Assembly: GCF_013410115.1 (NCBI RefSeq)
Contig: NZ_JACCCV010000001.1
Location: 1,116,001-1,180,000 of the forward strand
Direction of reading: 5' to 3'
Source: Tunturiibacter gelidiferens
GTDB lineage: Bacteria; Acidobacteriota; Terriglobia; Terriglobales; Acidobacteriaceae
Length of the DNA: 64,000 nucleotides
Shown here: positions 9,427 through 18,507 of the stretch, one piece after another
How positions within the stretch are numbered: position 1 is the first letter of the stretch
Layout: each line of letters begins with the position of its first letter
The notes under the pieces: model-generated
The model's input: the letters and a program-made list of their open reading frames with translations, nothing else
Database searches by the model: none
What the model was told of the DNA's origin: nothing
Translations under genes and position numbers: made by a program

Positions 9427-9764
9427 TTCGCCTCCATCGCAATATTTTTCGTAAAGCAGCTCACTGTACCCTCGTGACAAACCAACCCATCGCCCTCGAC
9501 TTCAACTTTGAACAAAAGCGCATCGTTGTCGCAGTCGGTCGACGCCTCGATCACCCGCAGCCGATTACCGCTGGTCTCACCCTTCATCCAAAGCTTCTGC
9601 CGCGTCCGGCTCCAGAAAGTGACAAATCCAGATTCCAGCGTCTTCGCGTAGCTGACCTCATTCAAAAAACCGAGCATCAGCATCTCGCCCGTCTTCGCAT
9701 CCTGAACGATACCCGGGACAAGGCCATCCATCTTCGCAAAATCTATCTTCACTGTATTCACCAT
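9423..9764 (-). CDS. hisI: Phosphoribosyl-AMP cyclohydrolase HisI
   Basis: A 113-residue monofunctional cyclohydrolase (no HisE pyrophosphohydrolase domain). It has [35 protein letters not shown], the Mg-binding [11 protein letters not shown] and the Zn-binding cysteines in [11 protein letters not shown]. It is the first structural gene of the operon, 30 bases past an attenuator terminator, with GGGAG before the ATG. Since HisE is neither fused nor adjacent, phosphoribosyl-ATP pyrophosphatase must be encoded elsewhere. Confidence 0.97.
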   Translation of the reverse strand: MVNTVKIDFAKMDGLVPGIVQDAKTGEMLMLGFLNEVSYAKTLESGFVTFWSRTRQKLWMKGETSGNRLRVIEASTDCDNDALLFKVEVEGDGLVCHEGTVSCFTKNIAMEAK

Positions 9765-9794
9765 CTCAGTCTCCCATCTTCATCCGCGCAAGAA

Positions 9795-9831
9795 AAAGGC
9801 CCGCTCGCGGTATGCGCGTCAGCGGGCCTTT
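9795..9831 (-). terminator. Attenuator terminator of the his operon
   Basis: On the minus strand an 11-bp stem AAAGGCCCGCT / AGCGGGCCTTT with a 15-base loop, ending in a T tract (TTTTTCTT). It lies between the leader peptide and hisI. Its 5' arm and loop (9814-9825) can instead pair over 12 bp (including three G-T wobbles) with 9877-9888 in the leader, which would prevent the terminator from forming. Confidence 0.88.
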
Positions 9832-9853
9832 CGAAATCCTTAGTAAGCGTTCG

Positions 9854-9937
9854 TTACTTCGCCACTCCGGACACAGCCGCCAACACGCTCTTTGCGTGAT
9901 GATGCGAATGGCCGTGATGGAGGTGCAGTCTGCTCAT
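9854..9937 (-). CDS. hisL: Histidine operon leader peptide (attenuator)
   Basis: A 27-codon frame whose residues 5-14 read HLHHGHSHHH: seven His codons in ten. The last of these His codons lies in a 5-bp hairpin (CACGC 9894-9898 with GCGTG 9884-9888 in minus-strand sense). That hairpin's 3' arm is also part of the 12-base segment (9877-9888) able to pair with the 5' side of the terminator. A ribosome stalled on His codons would open the first hairpin and favour the antiterminator: the classic his attenuation logic of enteric bacteria, here found in sequence alone. An in-frame start 23 codons upstream exists but reads through the promoter. Confidence 0.85.
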   Translation of the reverse strand: MSRLHLHHGHSHHHAKSVLAAVSGVAK

Positions 9938-9946
9938 CTCCCCTTC

Positions 9947-9975
9947 AGGGTAGCGTTCAGCCTTGGAGAAGTCAA
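9947..9975 (-). promoter_or_regulatory. Probable his operon promoter
   Basis: Minus-strand TTGACT (9970-9975), 17-base spacer, TACCCT (9947-9952). The predicted transcription start falls only a few bases before the leader-peptide ATG at 9937, so the leader would be translated from an almost leaderless RNA; AAGGGGAG precedes the ATG directly. Confidence 0.6.
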
Positions 9976-10093
9976 CCCGCGCAGCGCCAGCCGCACACTT
10001 CATCGCCCTTAACCCAACTTGTTCGTTGACGCAGCCCACACACTCTCGTACTCTTCCGCTGTAAAGTATTCAGCCCAAAGTAGGAGATCCAAG

Positions 10094-10402
10094 ATGCTCA
10101 CTCTTCGCCACAAACTTCTCGCCGCCGCGCTCCTGCTCTTCGTCGCCCCGGTCTTCTCGGTTGCCCAGGCCTCCAAAGCAGGCACGCCAGCCGCCGCCGC
10201 AGCCGCCGCGCCGCTCGACATCAACACCGCCACCGCTGACCAGCTCAAGGCCTTCCCAGGCATCGGCGATGCTTACTCGAAACGCATCATCGACGGACGC
10301 CCCTACACCGCAAAGAATCAGCTCGTCACCAAGGGCGTCCTCCCCAAGGCCACTTACGACAAGATTAAGGACCAGATCATCGCCAGCCACCCCAAAAAAT
10401 AG
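10094..10402 (+). CDS. Exported ComEA-like helix-hairpin-helix protein
   Basis: A 102-residue protein with a signal peptide (about residues 1-25, ending FSVAQA), an Ala-rich linker and one C-terminal HhH domain: LDINTATADQLKAFPGIGDAYSKRIIDGRPY. This is the DNA-binding unit of ComEA-type competence proteins and of many small exported HhH proteins. Chosen start has TAGGAG 8 bases upstream. No other competence gene is adjacent, so a DNA-uptake role is only suggested. Confidence 0.88.
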   Translation: MLTLRHKLLAAALLLFVAPVFSVAQASKAGTPAAAAAAAPLDINTATADQLKAFPGIGDAYSKRIIDGRPYTAKNQLVTKGVLPKATYDKIKDQIIASHPKK

Positions 10403-10427
10403 GCGGTAGCTCGAGCCCTTGCTCAGG

Positions 10428-10451
10428 CGGGCATCCGGACCAGGATGCCCG
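10428..10451 (+). terminator. Hairpin after the ComEA-like gene
   Basis: Perfect 9-bp stem CGGGCATCC / GGATGCCCG with a 6-base loop, 26 bases after the stop. Only a short T stretch follows (TCCCATTT), so termination may be partial. Its presence argues against the ATG inside it (10445) as start of the next gene. Confidence 0.5.
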
Positions 10452-10519
10452 TCCCATTTAACCCGTTATCTTTATCCTCGAAACTCCCACGCCGCTGCTA
10501 CCATCTCTCCAACTGGCCT

Positions 10520-13150
10520 ATGCCCCAGAGATCCGCACGCCTCCAGTATTTTCTTCTCGCTGTCGTAGCCGCACTTGCGCTTCTGCATGCGTACGGTGCT
10601 GCTATTCGCGACTTCAACGTTTTCGTGCACGGCCAGTCCATCGTTCGAGCCCCGTTCGAAAGCGGCGCGCGCCTGGCGACCACGACCAACCTCCGCGAAG
10701 AGGCTCTTGCCGCAGGTATCAAACCTTTCGACACCATCCTCACTATCAACGGCCAGCCGTACACCAGTCGCAGTATGCTTCTCGGCCAAATCCGTCGGGC
10801 CTCGCCGGGCGACCCAATGACAATCACCTACCGCCACGGCTCTGACGCAGCAATTGAATCAACCAGCATCCGACTAGCCGCGCTTCAGTCCCAGAAGCTC
10901 TCGCCCTTCCAAATCTCAGTCAACGTCATATTCGCCGTATTGCCTTTCTTCTGTCTTCTCATCGGTTTGTGGGTGGTCTTCGCTCGTCCGAGAAATTTAA
11001 ATGCCTGGCTAATTCTGGGGATCCTCTGCTACTTCGACGCTCTTATCATCAACCCGACCCTGATCGTCGGACCCTACCTCCTTCCCCTCGCCTTGACCTG
11101 GAATATCGTGGCGCAGGCGGCAATGCCGATCTGCCTTATGTTCTTTGGGGTCTACTTTCCTGATCGCTCACAAACCGATATCAAGTTCCCCTGGGTCAAA
11201 TGGGTCATAGCGATTCCCCTCATCCTCCTCTGCTCCACGGATTTCATCGCCAACTACGGCGACATGTGGAGCTTCGCTTCGATCTCCTGGTTCGTTCCTT
11301 ACATGTACCCCGTCAACGTTACGGAAAATGTCTTGAGCGCCATCGCAATCTGTTGGTTCTTCTTAAATCTCGGTCCAAAGATCGGGCAAGCCACCGGAGA
11401 TGCCCGTCGCCGCCTCCGCGTTCTCTTAGTCGGAACTTCGGTCGGACTCACCCCACTGTTTCTCCTCCTTGCGGTATCCATCTTTCGCGAAAGCGACGTT
11501 GGACAGGGAATCCCTGAGTGGGTCAATATCTCCGTCTTCCTCACTCTTCTTATGTTCCCGCTCTCGCTCGCCTACGTTGTCGTCGTACAGCGTGCAATGG
11601 ATCTTCGCATCATCATCCGCCAGGGAACCCGCTACGCCTTCGCCCGCGAATCTCTTACGGTGGTAAGAGTTGGACTCGCCATTTGGTTGGCCTTCTCCCT
11701 CAACGACTTCTTCAGGCACCCCGACCATCAACGCAACGACATCATTCGCATTCTCTGCATCATCGGAGTCTTCTTCGCCTTCCGCTTCGTCGTCTCCAAA
11801 CGTCTGCAACAGATGATCGACCAGCGCTTCTTCCGCGAGGCTTACTCCACCGAGCAGCTTCTCTCCGAGCTATCCGACGAAGCCCGCAACTTCACCGAAG
11901 TCACTCCGCTCCTCGAAACCATCACCCGCCGCCTCAGTTCAACCCTGCACATCGACCGCATCGCCGTCTTCCTCCGCTCCGGCGATAACTATCATCTCCA
12001 ACTAGCCACCGGAATGCCCATGCCCGCCGCTGGTGGACCCCAGTTCTTCTCTCTTCCGGCCGCCTCGACCACCATCACCACGCTCAGCCGGGCTAAAGCC
12101 CCCGCCAATGTCTATCGCGACGACCCTTCCAGCTGGCTCATCGACGCCACCGACGCCGAACGCAACGCCCTAAACGACCTGTCCACTGAGCTCCTCGTTC
12201 CTCTGCCCGGCCGCACTCGCCTCGCCGGAGTCATCGCCCTCGGCCCCAAAAGCTCCGAGGAGCCCTACACCAAAACCGACCGCCAGCTCCTCCAGACCAT
12301 CGCCTCACAGACCGGCCTCGCCCTCGAAAACGCCGAACTCCTCCAAAACCTCACCACCGAGGTAGCCCAGCGCGAACGCATCTCTCGCGAGATCGAGATC
12401 GCCCGCGAGGTCCAGGAGCGCCTCTTCCCGCAGACCTATCCCAAACTTTCAGGCGTAGATCTCGCAGGATTCTGCCGCCCCGCTCAGGTCGTCGGAGGCG
12501 ACTACTACGACTTCTTCCTCCTCCCTTCAGACTCAACCACAGACTCCCGCCTGGCCCTCGCCCTCGGCGACATCTCCGGCAAAGGGATCTCCGCCGCGCT
12601 CCTCATGGCAAGCCTCCGAGCCAGTCTTCGCAGCATCGCCGGCCTGCAGCAGAGCGATCTCGCCGCTCTCATCTCCCACGTCAACAAACTTGTCTATGAG
12701 TCCTCCACGGCTAACCGCTATGCCACCTTCTTCTACGCCGAATACGATCCCATCAATCATCTACTCACCTACGTCAACGCCGGTCACAACCCTCCTTATG
12801 TCCTCCGCGGCACCGAAACCATCGCCCTCGAACCCACCGGAACCGTAGTTGGCCTCCTCCCCGACGCCGAATACTCCCAGGCTACGCTCCAACTGCATCC
12901 CGGTGACGTCCTCCTCGCCTTCACCGACGGCATCTCCGAAGCCATGAACCACGATGAAGAAGAGTGGGGCGAAGACAACATGCTTGCATCGGCCCGCCAA
13001 CTCCTCAACCGCCCGGAGTGCACCACAACCGCTGACCAACTCCTCACCTGCATCTTTGACGCTGCTGACAAATTCACCGCCGGCGCTCCGCAGCACGACG
13101 ACATGACCCTCCTCGTCTGCACCATCAGCCGCACAGCTACTAATAATTGA
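10520..13150 (+). CDS. Membrane-anchored PDZ-7TM-GAF-SpoIIE phosphatase
   Basis: An 876-residue signalling protein. In order: an N-terminal membrane anchor; a periplasmic PDZ-like segment (EEALAAGIKPFDTILTINGQ, with a GQIRR helix); about seven to eight TM helices between roughly residues 130 and 410; a GAF domain (from FTEVTPLLETITRRL to QTGLALENAELL); and a PP2C/SpoIIE phosphatase domain with AREVQERLFPQ, VVGGDYYDFF, LALGDISGKGISAALLMA, NAGHNPPY, LLAFTDGISEAMN and QHDDMTLLV, so the metal-binding aspartates are present. Such proteins dephosphorylate anti-anti-sigma factors. An ATG 25 codons upstream sits in a hairpin and is less likely. No anti-sigma partner is adjacent. Confidence 0.88.
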   Translation: MPQRSARLQYFLLAVVAALALLHAYGAAIRDFNVFVHGQSIVRAPFESGARLATTTNLREEALAAGIKPFDTILTINGQPYTSRSMLLGQIRRASPGDPMTITYRHGSDAAIESTSIRLAALQSQKLSPFQISVNVIFAVLPFFCLLIGLWVVFARPRNLNAWLILGILCYFDALIINPTLIVGPYLLPLALTWNIVAQAAMPICLMFFGVYFPDRSQTDIKFPWVKWVIAIPLILLCSTDFIANYGDMWSFASISWFVPYMYPVNVTENVLSAIAICWFFLNLGPKIGQATGDARRRLRVLLVGTSVGLTPLFLLLAVSIFRESDVGQGIPEWVNISVFLTLLMFPLSLAYVVVVQRAMDLRIIIRQGTRYAFARESLTVVRVGLAIWLAFSLNDFFRHPDHQRNDIIRILCIIGVFFAFRFVVSKRLQQMIDQRFFREAYSTEQLLSELSDEARNFTEVTPLLETITRRLSSTLHIDRIAVFLRSGDNYHLQLATGMPMPAAGGPQFFSLPAASTTITTLSRAKAPANVYRDDPSSWLIDATDAERNALNDLSTELLVPLPGRTRLAGVIALGPKSSEEPYTKTDRQLLQTIASQTGLALENAELLQNLTTEVAQRERISREIEIAREVQERLFPQTYPKLSGVDLAGFCRPAQVVGGDYYDFFLLPSDSTTDSRLALALGDISGKGISAALLMASLRASLRSIAGLQQSDLAALISHVNKLVYESSTANRYATFFYAEYDPINHLLTYVNAGHNPPYVLRGTETIALEPTGTVVGLLPDAEYSQATLQLHPGDVLLAFTDGISEAMNHDEEEWGEDNMLASARQLLNRPECTTTADQLLTCIFDAADKFTAGAPQHDDMTLLVCTISRTATNN

Positions 13151-13398
13151 AATCTCCAACCGCAATCCAGTCACGTCGCTTTATGAAGTGAAGCAGCGTA
13201 TCTCCGCACCGTGCGGCAATCGGTCCGACTCGCGCGTTACAAAGTCCTGGCAATCACAAACAAAATCTGATGATTACCCCGTATCCCACAGATTGGTCAT
13301 ACCCTCCATCCGTTCTGCACTCTCCTGCGTAGTGAAATCGAGTAAAGTGGAAGCAGCGCGGCGCCTCCATCAACTTGAGGATCACTAGTCGACGGTCT

Positions 13399-14127
13399 AT
13401 GTTCAATCTCATTCATCTCGTCGCTCGCGTCGCCGCGGCCATAGCGATCCTGCTCACACTTAGCGGATGCGGAGCCATCGTCAACACTGCTCCCGCACCT
13501 CAGGTTCGCGTCGTCACCGCCTCCCCTGACGCTCCCAGGCTCGACATCTATCAGGGCTCCAACGCCCTCGCTCACAACCTCGGCTTCGGCACCATCACGT
13601 CCTATATTCCGCTCTCACCCGGCAGCGACACGATCGCCGCAAACACGGCCGGAACCAGGCAGCTTCTCTCCATATCGAGGATGAACTTCGCAGCCTCTGG
13701 TCAATACACCGTTCTCATTGGCAGCACCGCCGCCAGCATGCAGCAGCTCACCCTCACCGATCAGAGCCAACCCGCACCCCAGGGCCAGATCGCGCTCCGT
13801 TTCCTCAACCAGGCCACGCGCTCGGGTGCCGTCGACATCTATCTCGTCCCCGCCGGTCAGAGACTCACCGCCGTCGCGCCCACCGTGACCAACATTTCCT
13901 TCGGCGCGAACACCGGCTACCTCAACATCCCGGCCGGTGCCTACTCATTCGTCATGCTGCCCGCCGGAACCGTCCCCCCCAATTCATCTCTCGCGGTCTA
14001 CAACGGTTCGCAAGTCACATACTCCTCCGGCTCAGCCCATACCGTCATCCTCATTGATCAACAGCCGGCCTCCGCACCGGGCCTCCAGGTCATTACCGCC
14101 AGCGACTTCGACCCCGCCACGAACTAG
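13399..14127 (+). CDS. DUF4397 lipoprotein
   Basis: A 242-residue protein with a lipoprotein signal: hydrophobic core then LTLSGCG, the cysteine being about residue 22. The mature part shows the DUF4397 repeat-like pattern twice: RVVTASPDAPRLDIYQGSNAL...SYIPLSPGS and LRFLNQATRSGAVDIYLVPAG...GYLNIPAGAY. DUF4397 domains are extracytoplasmic beta-sandwiches of unknown function. An in-frame TTG eight codons upstream is possible but the ATG leaves a better signal peptide. Nothing recognisable lies in the 248 bases before it. Confidence 0.85.
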   Translation: MFNLIHLVARVAAAIAILLTLSGCGAIVNTAPAPQVRVVTASPDAPRLDIYQGSNALAHNLGFGTITSYIPLSPGSDTIAANTAGTRQLLSISRMNFAASGQYTVLIGSTAASMQQLTLTDQSQPAPQGQIALRFLNQATRSGAVDIYLVPAGQRLTAVAPTVTNISFGANTGYLNIPAGAYSFVMLPAGTVPPNSSLAVYNGSQVTYSSGSAHTVILIDQQPASAPGLQVITASDFDPATN

Positions 14128-14323
14128 CGCCGCCAGGCCGTTCTCGCAAAGTAAATCCACAGCAAGCCTCGCGCATACCCATAGAGCGCGCGAAAGTCGC
14201 GGCGTTTCGAAAAAATATACTTCTTCGATTTACCACAACACCCGCAAAGCCCCTGTGTCTATTCCCTCCGTAAGCGGTAGCAGCAAGATTGAAGCGACCG
14301 CAATAAATTACAGGAGCGCCACC

Positions 14324-14662
14324 ATGAACCTCACCAAACTTGCCCTCATCGCCTCTCTCACTCTCGCCCCCGCCGCTATCTTCGCGCAGACCCCCACCCC
14401 TGGCCAGAACGACTACAACATCAACCAGCGCAAAGCCGACCAACAGCAGCGTATCGGCCAGGGCGTTCAGAGCGGCCAGCTTACCGCCGGCGAAACCGCT
14501 CACCTCGAGCATCAGGAAGCCGGCATCAATAAAGAAGAGCGCGGTATGCGCGCCCAGGACAACGGCCAGCTCACCAAATCCGACCGCCAGACGATTCACA
14601 AGCAGCAGAACCAGGAATCCCGCCGTATCTACCGCGACAAGCACAACAACAAGGTGCGGTAA
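14324..14662 (+). CDS. Small exported Gln-rich charged protein
   Basis: A 112-residue protein with a signal peptide (MNLTKLALIASLTLAP..., cut after IFAQ). The mature part is hydrophilic and likely helical: INQRKADQQQRIGQGVQSG, LTAGETAHLEHQEAGINKEE and LTKSDRQTIHKQQNQESRRI form two similar amphipathic repeats (GQLTAGE / GQLTKSD). CAGGAG lies 8 bases before the ATG. I believe such proteins are frequent in Acidobacteria; function unknown. Confidence 0.85.
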   Translation: MNLTKLALIASLTLAPAAIFAQTPTPGQNDYNINQRKADQQQRIGQGVQSGQLTAGETAHLEHQEAGINKEERGMRAQDNGQLTKSDRQTIHKQQNQESRRIYRDKHNNKVR

Positions 14663-14744
14663 CGGATACGCCTCCCCGATCTTCCACTGCAATCCTGAAT
14701 ACTGAATGAACGTGCCTTGTTCTCTCCATGCAGCAAAACAAAAA

Positions 14745-14770
14745 GGCCGCCGAGGAACTCCTCAGCGGCC
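14745..14770 (-). terminator. Terminator of ahcY
   Basis: Minus-strand stem GGCCGCTGAGG with its partner CCTCGGCGGCC (one G-T), small loop, followed by TTTTTG. It sits 20 bases after the ahcY stop. Confidence 0.85.
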
Positions 14771-14789
14771 CTTTGTTTCGTCTTGAAGC

Positions 14790-16232
<1,443 letters not shown>

Positions 16233-16256
16233 AATAGGAAACCTCAAAATGCTGAA

Positions 16257-16285
16257 TTTTTACTTGATCCAGAATATCATCGCAA
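16257..16285 (-). promoter_or_regulatory. Possible ahcY promoter
   Basis: Minus-strand TTGCGA (16280-16285), 17-base spacer, TAAAAA (16257-16262), about 25 bases before the start codon. I looked for SAM- and SAH-riboswitch features upstream and did not recognise any. Confidence 0.4.
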
Positions 16286-16447
16286 CCATTATTCCCCGAT
16301 GAAATAAGCGTCGCTGCAATTGGCCCCATCGAACTCTTCCTAAGTCTTTTCAGTGAGATGACCATGCTCTCTGTTTATCAAAATCACGCAGCCGTTAGAC
16401 ATCTCAGGGATGCAAAGCAATCAAGAAAACTTGGCCCACGAAAATTG

Positions 16448-17770
16448 CTAGTGCTCATTCTCCGCAATCGCCCGAGTCTCTTTACTCCTTGCCACCAGAG
16501 CCAGCCCCGCAGCACCCAGCGCCATCGCACTGATCAGATACAGCCCCCCGGTAAAGCTCTGCGTCGCATCTCGCAGCCGCCCCGTCATATATGGTCCCGC
16601 AAATCCCCCCACTCCCCCAACCATCTGCAGGATCGCCACCGCCCCCGCTGCCGCCGTCCCACTCAGCATGCTCGTCGCCAACGTCCAGAACGGCCCCATC
16701 ATGCTCCAGAGTCCAATCGCCGCCAGCGTCATCGCGCACAACGCAACTACCAAAGCATGCGCCCACGCTGCCCACGCAAACCCCACCGCCGACAACGTCA
16801 GACATCCAGCAATATGCCATCGCCTCTCATTCCGTCTATCCGAACTCCACCCCACCACCACCGTCATCACCGCTGCCGCCAGATAAGGAAACGTCGCGTA
16901 GCGCGCAATCAAGATCGCATCTCGCTCCCCGCCATGCGAGAAGCTCTGCAGAATAAGCGGCATCCACAGATTCACGATGTACACACCCACTTGACTCACA
17001 AAATAAACACCCGCAAGCACCCAAAGCGCCGGCAATCGAAATGCATCGAGCAGCTTATGGTGCGTCGATGCCCCAAACCGCTCCTTATCCCTCTGCAACT
17101 CCCCCTCAAGCCACGTGCGCTCCTCAGGCCGCAGCCAACCGGCCTTCGACGGCCCATCCTTCAACACAAACAGCACCGATATCCCCAGCAGAATCGTAGG
17201 AACTCCCTCCGATACAAACAGCCACTGCCAACCCGCCAATCCCCCCACTCCATCCAGCTTTAGCAGATAACTCGAAAGCGGCCCACCCACCACTCCCGCC
17301 AGCGAAGTCGCCGTCATAAACTTCGCCACCGCCCGCGCCCGCTCCTGCGTAGGAAACCAATACGTCAGGTAAATAATCATCCCCGGGAAAAATCCCGCCT
17401 CACTCACACCTAGTAAAAACCGCAGCACATAGAACGACTCCTTCGAGTGCATAAACATCATGCAGGTCGAGATCACGCCCCAAGAGATCATGATCCGCGC
17501 AATCCATATCCGCGCACCAACACGCGTCAGCATCAAATTACTAGGCAGATCGAACAGCACCGACCCAAGAAAGAAAATCCCCGCGCCCGTCCCATACACG
17601 GTATTGCTGAAGTGCAGATCCCGCTGCAGATCATAAGCAGCAAACCCCACATTCACCCGATCCAAATACGCCACAATGTAAAGCAGAAAAATATAAGGAA
17701 TCAGCCGCCACGTAATCTTCGAGTAAAGCGCCCGTCCATCCACCGCCATCTCAGGAACCGCTTTCGACAT
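16448..17770 (-). CDS. MFS transporter, anion:cation symporter family
   Basis: A 440-residue inner-membrane transporter with 12 predicted TM helices. LDRVNVGFAAYDLQRDLHFS after TM1 and the RFLLGVSEAGFFPGMIIYL stretch at TM4 are typical of the ACS/phthalate-hexuronate group (ExuT/GudP-like), as is LTYWFPTQERARAVAKFM before TM5. These carry organic anions such as hexuronates, tartrate or phthalate; the substrate here cannot be assigned because no catabolic gene is adjacent. Confidence 0.92.
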   Translation of the reverse strand: MSKAVPEMAVDGRALYSKITWRLIPYIFLLYIVAYLDRVNVGFAAYDLQRDLHFSNTVYGTGAGIFFLGSVLFDLPSNLMLTRVGARIWIARIMISWGVISTCMMFMHSKESFYVLRFLLGVSEAGFFPGMIIYLTYWFPTQERARAVAKFMTATSLAGVVGGPLSSYLLKLDGVGGLAGWQWLFVSEGVPTILLGISVLFVLKDGPSKAGWLRPEERTWLEGELQRDKERFGASTHHKLLDAFRLPALWVLAGVYFVSQVGVYIVNLWMPLILQSFSHGGERDAILIARYATFPYLAAAVMTVVVGWSSDRRNERRWHIAGCLTLSAVGFAWAAWAHALVVALCAMTLAAIGLWSMMGPFWTLATSMLSGTAAAGAVAILQMVGGVGGFAGPYMTGRLRDATQSFTGGLYLISAMALGAAGLALVARSKETRAIAENEH

Positions 17771-17887
17771 CGCTCTACTCTAATCTTTCACGTGCGCAAG
17801 ATCGAGAATCTTCTCGGGTGAACACAAGGCAGTAATTGAGAGACATTCTTTGTGAGTACAATCCCCAAATGTTCAGTTTGAAGACTT

Positions 17888-18145
17888 ATGCGCAAGCTCC
17901 TGGGTGTGGAGCGCACTCCCCAGCACTGTCCTGCGCATTCTCAATACCTCCAGAGCTGCCGACACTGTCGGTCAGCCGAAAAGCGAGTTGCGAAAACATG
18001 GGGACGTTACTGGAACACCGGCAGTTCGCCGAATCCCTACCTAAATCCTCCCAGCTTTGACACAGTCCCCATTCCGCCAGCGTCCGACTCCGGTTTCACT
18101 GGGTTCGGCGCTGGAGATAGCGGCGGGGGAGGCGCTAGTTTCTAG
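17888..18145 (+). CDS. Small CxxC protein with Gly-rich tail
   Basis: An 85-residue candidate gene. It has a CRHC pair near residue 29-32 within a basic segment (SCRHCRSAEKRVAKTWGRYW), then a Pro/Ser/Asn-rich part and the tail GFGAGDSGGGGASF, a pattern seen at the end of several small bacterial proteins. No strong ribosome site (TTTGAAG only) and no clear homologue known to me, so it may be spurious. Convergent with the next gene. Confidence 0.4.
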   Translation: MRKLLGVERTPQHCPAHSQYLQSCRHCRSAEKRVAKTWGRYWNTGSSPNPYLNPPSFDTVPIPPASDSGFTGFGAGDSGGGGASF

Positions 18146-18192
18146 CGTTGTCTCACTCTCGACGGATCGATCCATTAGTCGTGGCTATCGCT

Positions 18193-18477
18193 TTAACGCG
18201 CCGGCGGAATAATCTGCACTCGCTTTGACTCTGAATAAGATCGCCATCCTGCGAACGCCAAAAGCACAAACAGCCCCGCGAACCCAAGTACCACGCCGAA
18301 TGCACCCGCTACTCCCAGCAGCGTGACCCAGAGCGGATTCGTCTTCTCGGAAAAATAAGCGAACGCCGCAACAATATCCCCGAGCAAGAGCATGAGCGAA
18401 AACAGCAGCACCGATACGCTCGCTATGATCCAACTCTTGAACCCATCCGGCAGCGGTTTGCTCCTGGCAGCACTCAT
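18193..18477 (-). CDS. Small two-TM membrane protein
   Basis: A 94-residue protein with two or three hydrophobic segments: SWIIASVSVLLFSLMLLLGD and LLGVAGAFGVVLGFAGLFVLL, with a short basic tail. It begins 30 bases after the ada stop on the same strand, so it may be cotranscribed with ada. ATG chosen over an in-frame TTG nine codons earlier. Function unknown. Confidence 0.65.
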   Translation of the reverse strand: MSAARSKPLPDGFKSWIIASVSVLLFSLMLLLGDIVAAFAYFSEKTNPLWVTLLGVAGAFGVVLGFAGLFVLLAFAGWRSYSESKRVQIIPPAR

Positions 18478-18507
18478 CGTGCAATCATTGTCGCTCACCA
18501 GCAAACC

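Noticed and set aside
9938-10039. Longer version of the his leader peptide (61 codons)
   Set aside because: Its extra part covers the predicted promoter and has no ribosome site; the short form suffices for attenuation.
16233-16330. SAH riboswitch before ahcY
   Set aside because: No recognisable pseudoknot or conserved core; an ordinary promoter fits the space.
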